Origin: JAGUXG01 sp043798435
GTDB lineage: Bacteria; UBA9089; UBA9088; JAGUXG01
Assembly (NCBI GenBank): GCA_043798435.1
Contig: JAZDOR010000126.1
Span: 1 to 14,338, forward strand
DNA length: 14,338 nucleotides
Direction: 5' to 3'
Each line of letters opens with the position of its first letter. The stretch's first letter is position 1. Of this stretch, positions 1 to 6,776 are shown in pieces. The translations under genes were made by a program, and so were the position numbers. The notes under the pieces were generated by a model, which searched no databases, was not told the DNA's origin, and worked only from the letters and a program-made list of their open reading frames with translations.

Positions 1-138
1 ACACGAAAAACTAAAGAATGATATTCTTAACTTTATAATTCAATTCGCTTTTTTTCCTTTTCGGGCTTTCATCCTTTCGGGCTTTCGTGTTTCTTCTTCT
101 CTATGGTTAGTCTTTACTTCACTTGGCTAAAGTGTTAC
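1..138. repeat. Element G: right part of an intergenic repeat element
   Basis: The first 8 bases (ACACGAAA) are the perfect inverse of TTTCGTGT at 83-90, so this stretch can fold back on itself. Inside it, a unit CGGGCTTTC preceded by CCTTT(T) occurs twice (56-70 and 73-86). Its right edge at 118-138 contains CACTTGGCTAAAGTGTTAC, which closely resembles the inverted ends of element D (GTAACACTTTAGCCAA at 10974 and its partner ending at 11108). I read this as the right end of the same type of element, with the left end outside or at the edge of the window. It also covers the first 12 codons of the longest possible reading of the next gene, which argues that that reading starts too early. Confidence 0.5.
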
Positions 139-156
139 CAAAAATTAAGTTTTAAG

Positions 157-933
157 ATGAACATTCACCGCATTACTTACAATCCACAGAAACAATCCTG
201 TTCGCTATATTTTATCGGCTGTAATTTTAGATGCCTTTGCTGTTATTGGAAGCAGATTTACCCCGTTAGAAGTAAGGCGCCAGAGGCGACTGCCCAGCTT
301 TTAGCGGGGACTTCTAACGGAGTTTATGGAAAGGTAGATTTTAGAAACCTACATTTTTTACATTTAGAAGAAGTGCTGGGCATTTTAAGACAGGTTTCAC
401 CAAAAAATATTTACATCTTAAGCGGCGACCCCAGGCAAAATACAGAGTTTACACAGTTGCCAAAAGCATTATATAAAGAATTCGGCTGCACTGTAAGATT
501 GCTTACCAATGGTTATATCCTTCCTGATTTAGAAGGCATAACCCATGTCTCAATGTCTATAAAGGCACTCAATGATTCTTTACATACCAGATACACCGGT
601 AAATCAAACAAAAATTCTCTGGAAAATTTTAGGCTTATTCACAAAAAAGGCATTGAGCTATCTACTTCATCGGTTTATATTCCCGGACTCATCGAAAAGA
701 AGGAAATTGAAGATATAGCAAAGTTTATGGCTAATATTGACGAAGATATACCTTATCGCGTTATCGGTTATATGAAAGTTAGTGGCTTAGAATATAAAGA
801 GCCAGATTATGAAGAAGTCAGAGAAGTTGCCAGTTTAGCCAATAAATACTTAAAAAATATCACCTTCTCACGGCCAAAAGGAGAAGATTACACTGGCATC
901 GTAGATTTATTTACCAATAATTTAAGAGTATGA
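157..933 (+). CDS. Radical SAM protein, activating-enzyme-like, with an in-frame palindromic insert
   Basis: The 258-residue protein carries the radical SAM cluster motif CxxxCxxC at C22, C26 and C29, just after an SLYFIG strand as in pyruvate formate-lyase activating enzymes; C28 is an additional cysteine. SGDP at about residues 89-92 stands where the family normally has GGEP, which contacts the SAM amino group. LLTNGY and SIKA follow as later barrel strands. Residues about 36-55 are encoded by a palindromic repeat and interrupt the loop between the cluster motif and the next helix. The frame could start at ATG 103, but those extra 18 residues come mostly from repeat element G, so I chose ATG 157; neither start has a clear ribosome binding site. 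The stop overlaps the next start as ATGA, so it is coupled to the ECF ATPase. Its target is unknown: it may activate or modify something connected with the transported compound. Confidence 0.82.
   Translation: MNIHRITYNPQKQSCSLYFIGCNFRCLCCYWKQIYPVRSKAPEATAQLLAGTSNGVYGKVDFRNLHFLHLEEVLGILRQVSPKNIYILSGDPRQNTEFTQLPKALYKEFGCTVRLLTNGYILPDLEGITHVSMSIKALNDSLHTRYTGKSNKNSLENFRLIHKKGIELSTSSVYIPGLIEKKEIEDIAKFMANIDEDIPYRVIGYMKVSGLEYKEPDYEEVREVASLANKYLKNITFSRPKGEDYTGIVDLFTNNLRV
263..320 (+). repeat. Palindromic in-frame insertion element, copy 1
   Basis: CCGTTAGAAGT (263-273) and ACTTCTAACGG (310-320) are perfect inverted 11-bp arms. Between them lie two smaller hairpins: CGCC-AGA-GGCG (278-288) and CCCAGC-TTTTA-GCGGGG (293-309, one mismatch). 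The whole would fold as a three-way junction. The 54-bp core 265-318 matches copy 2 (1620-1673) at 50 of 54 positions. It is read through as protein in the radical SAM gene (peptide VRSKAPEATAQLLAGTSN) without breaking the frame. Confidence 0.9.
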
Positions 934-2366
934 TACAGATAAAGAATCTTACTTATACTTATCCTAACTCTTTTGAGCCAGCCTTAAAAGATATTAGCCT
1001 TGAGGTTAAAGATGGCGAGTTTGTTTTGCTCAAAGGTGATTCAGGCTCAGGCAAATCCACCTTACTCTACTGCATAAACGGCTTAATCCCTCATATATTT
1101 GGCAGCAGCCTAATTGGAGAAATTGAGGTTAATGGTTTTAATCCTAAGGATCTTCCTATTTGGCAAATCTCTAAAAATGTGGGAACGGTTTTCCAAAATC
1201 CCGATAATCAGATATTTATGCCAAAAGTAGAAGAGGATATTGTTTTTGGATGCAGGAATCTTGGGTTTGCAGAGGAAGAGATAGAAAAAAGGCTAAATAT
1301 TTCTTTAGAGGAATTAGGCTTAGCACATATCAAGCATACATCAACAGATGAGTTATCAAATGGCCAGAAGCAGAGATTGGCTATTGCTGGTATTTATGCC
1401 ATGACCCCAAATATCTTTTTATTTGACGAATCAACTACGGATTTGGATGCAAAAGGAAAACGAGATTTTTTAGAAATATTAAAAAAATTAAAAGCAGAAG
1501 GATACACAATTATCCTGGCTGACCATACTTCTGAATATTTAGAAGATTTGGCAGACAAAAGGATAGTCTTAAAAAATGGTATGATATCTAAAGAAGAAAA
1601 AAAAGAAAAGATTGACCCAGTTAGAAGTAAGGCGCCAGAGGCGACTGCCCCGCTTTTAGCTGTGACCTCTAACTGGGTTGACCCAAGCCCTTTCTGTAAC
1701 AAGAAAGAGTCTCTTTCTCTACCCTGGATAAGATTAGAAAAGGTCTGCTTTGGTTATGATAATAAGACAGATGCGTTAAAAGATATCAATTTAGAAATAA
1801 GAAAAGGTGAATTGGTCGCCATAATCGGAGACAATGGGAGTGGTAAGACTACATTATTTAAGTTAATCATAGGAGTCTTAAAAGCCCAAAAAGGAAGAAT
1901 TCTTATGAATGGTTTATCTAAATATTGCTTAGATAATTTAATCGGCAAAGTTGGTTTTCTTTTTCAAAATCCCGATGAGCAATTATTCACCAATAAGGTT
2001 GAGGATGAGATCTCTTTTGGGCCAAAACAACTAAAGATAAATTTTGATTTACAAAAGCACCTAAATTACTTTGGCTTAGAAAAGTACAGAGATGTGCATC
2101 CCCATTTACTTTCAAGAGGTGAAAGACAGAGGCTTGCTTTTATCTCAATATTAGCTATGCAGCCAGATGCAGTTATTCTGGATGAGCCAACAACCGGGCT
2201 GGATCAAAATAACTGGATAAAACTTATGGATTTTGCAACTAAGCTAAATAGTCAAGGCAAAACAATAATTTTTTCAACCCATAATATGAGGGTGGTAGAA
2301 AGCTACAGCCAGAGGATAATTAAATTAGAAGAAGGGCAGATTGTTTTAGATGAAATACGAGCATAA
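930..2366 (+). CDS. Fused double ATP-binding subunit of an ECF transporter (EcfA-EcfA')
   Basis: Two complete ABC ATPase domains are joined in one 478-residue cytoplasmic protein that would power vitamin or metal uptake with the T and S components encoded next. Domain 1 (about 1-222) has Walker A GDSGSGKST at 36-44, Q-loop QNPDNQ, signature LSNGQ at 142-146, Walker B FLFDE with the unusual follow-up STTDLD, and H199. Domain 2 (about 266-478) has Walker A GDNGSGKTT at 300-308, QNPDEQ, signature LSRGE at 394-398, Walker B VILDEP at 415-420, and H451. The QNPD(N/E)Q Q-loop is typical of the CbiO/EcfA family. The linker at about 229-250 is a palindromic repeat translated in frame. The start overlaps the radical SAM stop (ATGA) and the 3' end overlaps the next gene by 17 bases, so the three form one operon. 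Many relatives have two separate ATPases; the fused form is also known. Confidence 0.93.
   Translation: MIQIKNLTYTYPNSFEPALKDISLEVKDGEFVLLKGDSGSGKSTLLYCINGLIPHIFGSSLIGEIEVNGFNPKDLPIWQISKNVGTVFQNPDNQIFMPKVEEDIVFGCRNLGFAEEEIEKRLNISLEELGLAHIKHTSTDELSNGQKQRLAIAGIYAMTPNIFLFDESTTDLDAKGKRDFLEILKKLKAEGYTIILADHTSEYLEDLADKRIVLKNGMISKEEKKEKIDPVRSKAPEATAPLLAVTSNWVDPSPFCNKKESLSLPWIRLEKVCFGYDNKTDALKDINLEIRKGELVAIIGDNGSGKTTLFKLIIGVLKAQKGRILMNGLSKYCLDNLIGKVGFLFQNPDEQLFTNKVEDEISFGPKQLKINFDLQKHLNYFGLEKYRDVHPHLLSRGERQRLAFISILAMQPDAVILDEPTTGLDQNNWIKLMDFATKLNSQGKTIIFSTHNMRVVESYSQRIIKLEEGQIVLDEIRA
1616..1677 (+). repeat. Palindromic in-frame insertion element, copy 2
   Basis: CCCAGTTAGAAGT (1616-1628) pairs with ACCTCTAACTGGG (1665-1677) with one mismatch. 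The inner hairpins are CGCC-AGA-GGCG and CCCCGC-TTTTA-GCTGTG. The second is mismatched here at positions different from those mismatched in copy 1, so both probably decayed from CCCCGC-TTTTA-GCGGGG. It is translated as VRSKAPEATAPLLAVTSN in the linker between the two ATPase domains. TTGACCCA occurs at 1612-1619 and again at 1678-1685 around the element, a possible 8-bp target duplication, although the left copy overlaps the palindrome arm. Confidence 0.9.
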
Positions 2367-3600
2367 AGATACAATCCTGCACAGGATTAGTCCGATTATT
2401 AAGATACTGTACAGCATAGCTGTTTCAGTTCTGATTATTATTTTACATAAACCGATTCAGTTATCTTTGTTGGTATTGGCAGTACTGTTCATTTTTGCCT
2501 TAGCCAAGCCAAGCTGGCAGAGGATAAAACCTTTGTTTTTTGTGGTTTTGGCTATAGTTATCACCACTGTTTTTTCCCAAAGCTTATTTTATTATTTTGA
2601 GCCAAAAACCCCTATCATAACCCTTGTGCCAAAACAGATTCCCGTTATAGGCTGGCTTACCAAAGGGGTATATATTTACAAGGAAGGAATCATCTATGGC
2701 TTGATTCAATCATTAAGACTAATCGCTGCCACATTTATGGCACTGACTATAGTATTGACTACACATTCTGCCGATATGATTGCAGCCTTAAATAGAATGA
2801 GATTACCTCGTAGTCTTAGCTTTGTCATCTCTATAAGTATCCGCTTTTTTCCTCATCTTCTTGAAGAGACAAAAAGGATAATTCTGGCGCTTAGATTACG
2901 AGGCTTAAAAACAAAAGGGATGGCTAATGCCATAAAAACCATGAGGTTTGCTTTAGTTCCATTAGTAATAAACTCATTACGACAAGCAAGGCTTGTGGCT
3001 TTGGCAGCTGAGGTACGGGGATTTCAAGCAGAGAATTTTTCAAGGAAAGGTTCAAAAAGGCAATCCAATTTTAATACCTTAGAATTAATCACTATTGCCT
3101 TTTTTATTATCCTTATGTACGGTGCTGTTCTACCTTTCAAGATGGGTTTAAGCAAAATACCTTTTCTTCATGCCTTCTTCTTTTCAGTGCCTTTCACTTG
3201 CGTTTTGTTTATCGGAATAAGGCTTATTCCCAAATTTGGCACAGCTACTTTTTTAATCTGCGGACATTGTTTATTTAATCAGATAATATCTCGAGGTATA
3301 AATCCTCTGTGGTGGCCTTATGCACTAATACAATCTTTAATTTTAGAAGGATATTTCTTATTGACTAAAAATTACTTAAACACTTATTTTTCCGCTGTTA
3401 CTGGCGGGGCATTACGCGGATTGGTAGCCTATCTTTATTTTTATTGTGTGGCTGGCCCTTTTATCTGGCATAAGTTTTATGCACCCTGGTATATAACCAT
3501 TCAGACCATTCAAGGAATTATAGGTTCAGGTTTAGGAGGTTTATTGGGGTATAAAATTGGCAAAATAGTTGAAAAGGTCTATAAATATGGAGGATTATAG
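2350..3600 (+). CDS. ECF transporter T component fused to a putative S component
   Basis: The 416-residue membrane protein has two parts. Residues about 1-235 match the EcfT/CbiQ family: several hydrophobic helices, then two arginine-glycine boxes, LRLRGLK at about 181-187 and AAEVRGF at about 219-225, which in this family form the coupling helices that bind the two ATPases. Residues about 245-416 are a further set of about five membrane helices with small-residue motifs (TGGALRG at 351-357, GSGLGGLLG at 392-400). These resemble substrate-binding S components, which would make this an EcfT-EcfS fusion; the substrate cannot be read from the sequence. The start ATG lies inside the ATPase gene (17-base overlap), so the genes are translationally coupled. 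GGAGG occurs just before the stop (3589-3593), as if a further gene once began directly downstream. T-domain call is firm, S-domain call is inference. Confidence 0.8.
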   Translation: MKYEHKDTILHRISPIIKILYSIAVSVLIIILHKPIQLSLLVLAVLFIFALAKPSWQRIKPLFFVVLAIVITTVFSQSLFYYFEPKTPIITLVPKQIPVIGWLTKGVYIYKEGIIYGLIQSLRLIAATFMALTIVLTTHSADMIAALNRMRLPRSLSFVISISIRFFPHLLEETKRIILALRLRGLKTKGMANAIKTMRFALVPLVINSLRQARLVALAAEVRGFQAENFSRKGSKRQSNFNTLELITIAFFIILMYGAVLPFKMGLSKIPFLHAFFFSVPFTCVLFIGIRLIPKFGTATFLICGHCLFNQIISRGINPLWWPYALIQSLILEGYFLLTKNYLNTYFSAVTGGALRGLVAYLYFYCVAGPFIWHKFYAPWYITIQTIQGIIGSGLGGLLGYKIGKIVEKVYKYGGL

Positions 3601-3607
3601 GATTTTC

Positions 3608-3821
3608 GTAACTACTCACAAAATTGGGGAAAAGCCACAGAAAAATAAATCTTGCCACAGATACACTTTGGATTAACACTTATTTTTTTGACACAGATCA
3701 ACACAGATTACACTGATAAGAATTAAAAAATTATCTGTGTCTATCTGTGTAAATCAGTGTCTAAATATCTCTTCAATATTCATCTGTGGCTAAATATTTC
3801 CCCAAGATTTTGAGTAATTAC
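3608..3821. mobile_element. Element A: MITE-like intergenic element, complete, with terminal inverted repeats
   Basis: Inverted ends: GTAACTACTCA at 3608-3618 and TGAGTAATTAC at 3811-3821. The similarity continues inward through TTGGGGA (3624-3630) and its inverse TCCCCAA (3799-3805). The element is bounded by GGATTTTC at 3600-3607 and 3822-3829, an exact 8-bp direct repeat that looks like a target-site duplication. The core is a long hairpin (about 3690-3719 against 3731-3761) made of repeated ACACAGAT and ACACTGAT words. No protein is encoded. Element C is a second copy in the same orientation and element B one in the opposite orientation. Confidence 0.8.
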
Positions 3822-3822
3822 G

Positions 3823-3908
3823 GATTTTCTTTATCTCTTCATTACAATATCTACCTAATTTCAGTAATTGTAATGGGTATAGGAAAATTCCTGGCGAAGA
3901 AAGATTAA
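3823..3908 (+). pseudogene. 3' remnant of a small membrane protein gene ahead of cbiQ
   Basis: An open frame leaves element A and ends with FSLSLHYNIYLISVIVMG followed by IGKFLAKKD and a TAA that overlaps the cbiQ start as TAATG. A hydrophobic segment followed by a basic tail is what the end of a CbiN/PDGLE-type or CbiM protein looks like, and such genes normally precede cbiQ. The 5' part is missing: going upstream the frame runs into element A and a stop at 3762-3764. It is short, so chance cannot be excluded. The coupled TAATG junction is the main support. Confidence 0.35.
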
Positions 3909-4720
3909 TGTCAAGGGGCAATAATTTTATAGAACGGTCTATTACTGGCATCTTGTCATTCCTGAAGGAGTCTATCTTTGCCGATGAATATGCGGCAAAA
4001 AAGGGATTCTTGCAATCTTTGGATCCTCGGATAAAGGTAATAACATTCATCCTGTTTATTCTATCAATACTTCTCACCAGGAGCATCGCTGTTTGCCTTT
4101 TTCTATATGCCGTATGCTTGATGCTTGCCTTTTTTTCTAAGGTTCATCTGGGTTTCTTTTTGAAAAGGACATGGATATTTATCCCGCTCTTCTCCCTTTT
4201 TATAGCCATCCCTGCCATATTTATTACACCTGGAGAAACCTTGTTCAGTGTCCAGGGGCTTACCGTTACTCGCCAGGGATTGTTTGGAGCGGCTTTATTT
4301 GTCAGCCGTGTCATAGCCTCTGTATCGTATGCCATTCTTCTTAGCCTCACGACAAAACATTTTGCGTTGCTAAGAGTCTTACGAATTTTTGGGATTCCAC
4401 AGGTTTTTGTGATGATACTGGGCATGTCTTACCGCTATATCTATCTTTTTTTGGAGGTAGTTGAGAATACATACCTTGCCATAAAAAGCCGTGTGGGAAC
4501 GAAGCTGCATTATAAAAAGGGACAACATATCATAGCAGGGAATATATCCTCTCTCTGGCAAAGGTCATATTATATGAATGAAGCGGTTTATAATGCTATG
4601 CTTTCAAGGGGCTATACCGGTGAGCCAATTATATTGAATGATTTCAAGACTAAATTAAGGGATTGGGCATGGTTATTCCTGGTAGCCATATTTTTGGTAA
4701 CCCTACTCGTAACCGTTTAG
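3908..4720 (+). CDS. cbiQ: Cobalt-type ECF transporter T component (CbiQ)
   Basis: This 270-residue integral membrane protein has the N-terminal pattern of long CbiQ proteins: an amphipathic start, then GFLQSLDPRIK at about 33-43 ahead of the first membrane helix. Helices follow at about 43-75, 87-108, 126-148 and 163-185, with a final one at 253-270. The two coupling boxes are AIKSRVG at about 191-197 and AMLSRGY at 230-236. It would link a CbiM-type binding protein to ATPases for cobalt or nickel uptake. No cbiM, cbiN or cbiO is beside it, and a second T protein lies just upstream; it could share the upstream double ATPase or be a leftover of a disrupted cobalt operon. The last four codons GTAACCGTTTAG nearly equal the end of element F. 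Confidence 0.85.
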   Translation: MSRGNNFIERSITGILSFLKESIFADEYAAKKGFLQSLDPRIKVITFILFILSILLTRSIAVCLFLYAVCLMLAFFSKVHLGFFLKRTWIFIPLFSLFIAIPAIFITPGETLFSVQGLTVTRQGLFGAALFVSRVIASVSYAILLSLTTKHFALLRVLRIFGIPQVFVMILGMSYRYIYLFLEVVENTYLAIKSRVGTKLHYKKGQHIIAGNISSLWQRSYYMNEAVYNAMLSRGYTGEPIILNDFKTKLRDWAWLFLVAIFLVTLLVTV

Positions 4721-4757
4721 CATTGAAAAATCATATTTTCTGCTTGATATTTCAATG
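4721..4757 (+). other. Stem-loop directly after cbiQ
   Basis: CATTGAAAAATCA (4721-4733) pairs with TGATATTTCAATG (4745-4757) at 12 of 13 positions around an 11-base loop. It begins at the base after the stop codon. The stem is AT-rich and no T-run follows, so it is not a standard intrinsic terminator. It may protect the 3' end of the message or be part of an element. Confidence 0.5.
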
Positions 4758-4796
4758 ATGCTATGGTATTATTTATCATCAGTTATTGGCTGACTG

Positions 4797-4941
4797 GTAA
4801 CCGTTCAGGTAATGCAAGAAAAGGAGATGTGGAGATTATGAAAGGGGATAGGGGGATAATACAATAATATCTTCTGTCTCCATATCCCCTATATCTCCTT
4901 CCCCTTTCTTACACTCTTTGATAGATAGGCTGAACGCTTAC
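4797..4941. mobile_element. Element F: intergenic element with GTAACCGTTCAG ends
   Basis: GTAACCGTTCAG (4797-4808) is inverted as CTGAACGCTTAC (4930-4941), 11 of 12 matching. The inside is a fold-back of purine-rich words on the left (AGGAGAT, GGGGATA, GGGGGATA) facing pyrimidine-rich words on the right (TATCCCCTATATCTCC, CCCCTTTCTTAC). I see no flanking duplication. The rest of the 378-base gap holds the stem-loop at 4721-4757 and, from 4942 to 5098, AT-rich sequence in which I recognise nothing except a TATAAA 8 bases before the next start. Confidence 0.6.
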
Positions 4942-5098
4942 TTTTCCAATCACTATTTATTCTCCAGCAAATCCAAAGCATCCTTAAACTATTAGAATTT
5001 ATTGAGAATAGAATCAAAATAAAAGACTTAGAAAATTGGGCTATAAAACACCATCTCAATACCTAAAAGAAACAAAAGGAATATCTATAAACTAAAAA

Positions 5099-6088
5099 AT
5101 GCAAGTAGCAGTTTATTATAAGAATAAGGATGTTCGGATAGAAGATAGGCCAAAGCCTGTGATTGGAAGTCAAGAGATTTTGCTGAAGGTTAAGGCTTGT
5201 GGGATATGTGGCACAGATACAATGGAGTGGTATAGGATACAAAGGGCACCCCTTATCCTTGGGCATGAGGCCACAGGTGAGATTGTAGAGATAGGCGAGG
5301 AAGTGGATGGGTATAAGATAGGTGACAGGGTCTTTGTCAGCCACCATGTTCCTTGCAACACCTGTAGCTATTGCCTGAGAGGCTATCACACAGCTTGCGA
5401 GACACTCCACAAAACAAACTATGACCCAGGAGGCTTTTCTGAATATATCAGGGTGCCTGAACTGAATGTGAGGTTTGGGGTATATCGGTTAGATGGAATA
5501 TCCTTTGTAGATGGAACCTTGATTGAGCCTTTAGCTTGTGTTGTCCGGGGGCAAAGGATAGCCAAAATAGAGCCAGGACAAAAGATACTGGTGATAGGTG
5601 CGGGTGTATCTGGAATCCTTCATATTGCCTTGGCTAAGGCAAAGGGTGCAGAGAGTATAATAGCTACCGATATAAATAAGTATCGCCTGATGAAGGCAGA
5701 AGAGGCAGGTGCTGATATAGCGGTAAGACCAGAAGACTTGGGTGAGATACGGGCTGACAGGGTGATTGTAGCCACATCTGCTATTTCTGCGGCGAATCTT
5801 TCTTTTTCCTGCGTGGATAAAGGAGGCACTATCCTCTTCTTTGCTGTTCCAGACCCAAGCCATACCCTGTCTATCCCTATCACCAAATTTTGGAGAGATG
5901 AGATAACAGTCTGCACCTCCTATGGAGCCTCCCCGGGGGATTTGGCTGAGGCAGTTGAACTGATAAAGAAAGATGCAATCTTAGCCGACTCAATCATTAC
6001 CCATAGACTGAGCTTTGATGATATTCAGGAGGGATTCAGGCTGGTAGCAGAACAAGGAGAATCAGAAAAGGTGGTGGTCGTTTTATAA
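5099..6088 (+). CDS. Zinc-dependent medium-chain dehydrogenase (sorbitol/threonine dehydrogenase-like)
   Basis: This 329-residue cytoplasmic oxidoreductase should oxidise a secondary alcohol of a polyol, sugar or amino acid. The catalytic zinc ligands are C37 in CGICGTD and H56-E57 in GHE, with E143 in LIEPLACVV. The structural zinc site is complete: C86, C89, C92 and C100. The Rossmann fold shows GAGVSG at about 167-172, and D191 ends the second strand, which in this family favours NAD+ over NADP+. Length is close to the usual 340-350. The start lacks a good ribosome binding site, but TATAAA at 5086-5091 lies so close that a nearly leaderless transcript is possible. It follows a repeat-filled gap and is not clearly in an operon. 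Substrate is unknown. Confidence 0.88.
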   Translation: MQVAVYYKNKDVRIEDRPKPVIGSQEILLKVKACGICGTDTMEWYRIQRAPLILGHEATGEIVEIGEEVDGYKIGDRVFVSHHVPCNTCSYCLRGYHTACETLHKTNYDPGGFSEYIRVPELNVRFGVYRLDGISFVDGTLIEPLACVVRGQRIAKIEPGQKILVIGAGVSGILHIALAKAKGAESIIATDINKYRLMKAEEAGADIAVRPEDLGEIRADRVIVATSAISAANLSFSCVDKGGTILFFAVPDPSHTLSIPITKFWRDEITVCTSYGASPGDLAEAVELIKKDAILADSIITHRLSFDDIQEGFRLVAEQGESEKVVVVL

Positions 6089-6104
6089 AATGGAGTATTC
6101 TTAA

Positions 6105-6305
6105 ATGAAAAAATTTGAAAAAATTGTTCTTATTGGATGTCCTTGGTTATTTGGAGTAGTTTTAGCTACTTGTGGCATCTATGTTGGTTTCAAAAATCCA
6201 GAAAGACTTCATGGAATTTTAATGATATGTTCTGGTTTAATTTGTATGTCAATATATTGTTTGTGTAGTCTTGTATCTAAATTAATTGCCAAAAATAAAG
6301 AATAA
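6105..6305 (+). CDS. Small cysteine-rich two-helix membrane protein, unknown function
   Basis: A 66-residue protein with two hydrophobic segments (about 7-28 and 37-61) joined by a short polar loop FKNPERLHG, with lysines at both ends. I do not recognise the family. Six cysteines (12, 23, 42, 47, 52, 54) lie in or beside the helices, which is many for so small a protein. GGAG about 10 bases before ATG 6105 supports the start. It lies 16 bases after the dehydrogenase stop and 5 bases before the PIN gene, so it may be co-transcribed with either. Confidence 0.55.
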   Translation: MKKFEKIVLIGCPWLFGVVLATCGIYVGFKNPERLHGILMICSGLICMSIYCLCSLVSKLIAKNKE

Positions 6306-6310
6306 ACTAA

Positions 6311-6766
6311 ATGAAGAAAGAAAGCCTATATCTTGACACATCAGTTTCCAGTGCGTATTATGATGAGAGAGCTAAAGAACGGATGGAGGCAACTATCAAA
6401 TTCTGGAAAGAGATCTTACCAGATTATAAGGTCTATGTCTCAGAAATCACGGTAGAGGAATTGGATGACACCAAAGATGAAAGTTTGAGAAGAAAATTTA
6501 GAGAACTCATTAAGGACTTTAAGGTATTAAAGATCAAAAAGTCCATTAGAGACTTGGCAAGAGCCTATATAAAGGAAGGAATATTCCCAGAGAAATATGT
6601 TGATGATGCTATACATGTAGCTATGGCATCTTTCTATGAAATATCTTATCTGGTCTCCTGGAATTATGAACATCTGGTTAAGGTAAAGACAAGAAAGACT
6701 GTGAACTCAGTTAATATATTGGATGGATTCAAGGAGATTGAAATTGTGTCTCCATTAGAGTTATAA
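6311..6766 (+). CDS. PIN-domain protein, VapC-like putative toxin ribonuclease
   Basis: The 151-residue protein fits the PIN nuclease fold: YLDTSV at the N-terminus with D9, acidic E45/E49/E50 after the next strand, and VDDAIHVA with D98-D99, followed by YLVSWNYEHL. These are the positions of the metal-binding acidic residues of VapC toxins, which cleave RNA; the fourth position is Asn (N118) rather than Asp. No strong ribosome binding site is visible. A 63-residue protein starts 10 bases after it, which is the reverse of the usual antitoxin-first order of vapBC. A toxin role is likely by family; a non-toxin PIN nuclease is the alternative. Confidence 0.75.
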   Translation: MKKESLYLDTSVSSAYYDERAKERMEATIKFWKEILPDYKVYVSEITVEELDDTKDESLRRKFRELIKDFKVLKIKKSIRDLARAYIKEGIFPEKYVDDAIHVAMASFYEISYLVSWNYEHLVKVKTRKTVNSVNILDGFKEIEIVSPLEL

Positions 6767-6776
6767 GGAAAAGGTC

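Noticed and set aside
103..156. Longer start of the radical SAM protein at ATG 103
   Set aside because: The extra residues are read mostly from the end of repeat element G, and family similarity begins only after ATG 157.
1394..1702. Open frames on the minus strand opposite the ATPase and other genes
   Set aside because: They are opposite well-recognised genes, have no family features or ribosome binding sites, and read as antisense shadows.
3689..3763. CRISPR-like alternation of ACACAGAT words
   Set aside because: The words are short, imperfect and arranged as an inverted hairpin, without unique spacers of even length or cas genes.
4721..4757. Intrinsic terminator after cbiQ
   Set aside because: The stem is AT-rich and no T-run follows, so it is reported only as a stem-loop.
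4942..5000. Minus-strand gene end reading FKDALDLLENK
   Set aside because: The frame is closed by a stop directly before it, leaving 11 codons, too short to support.
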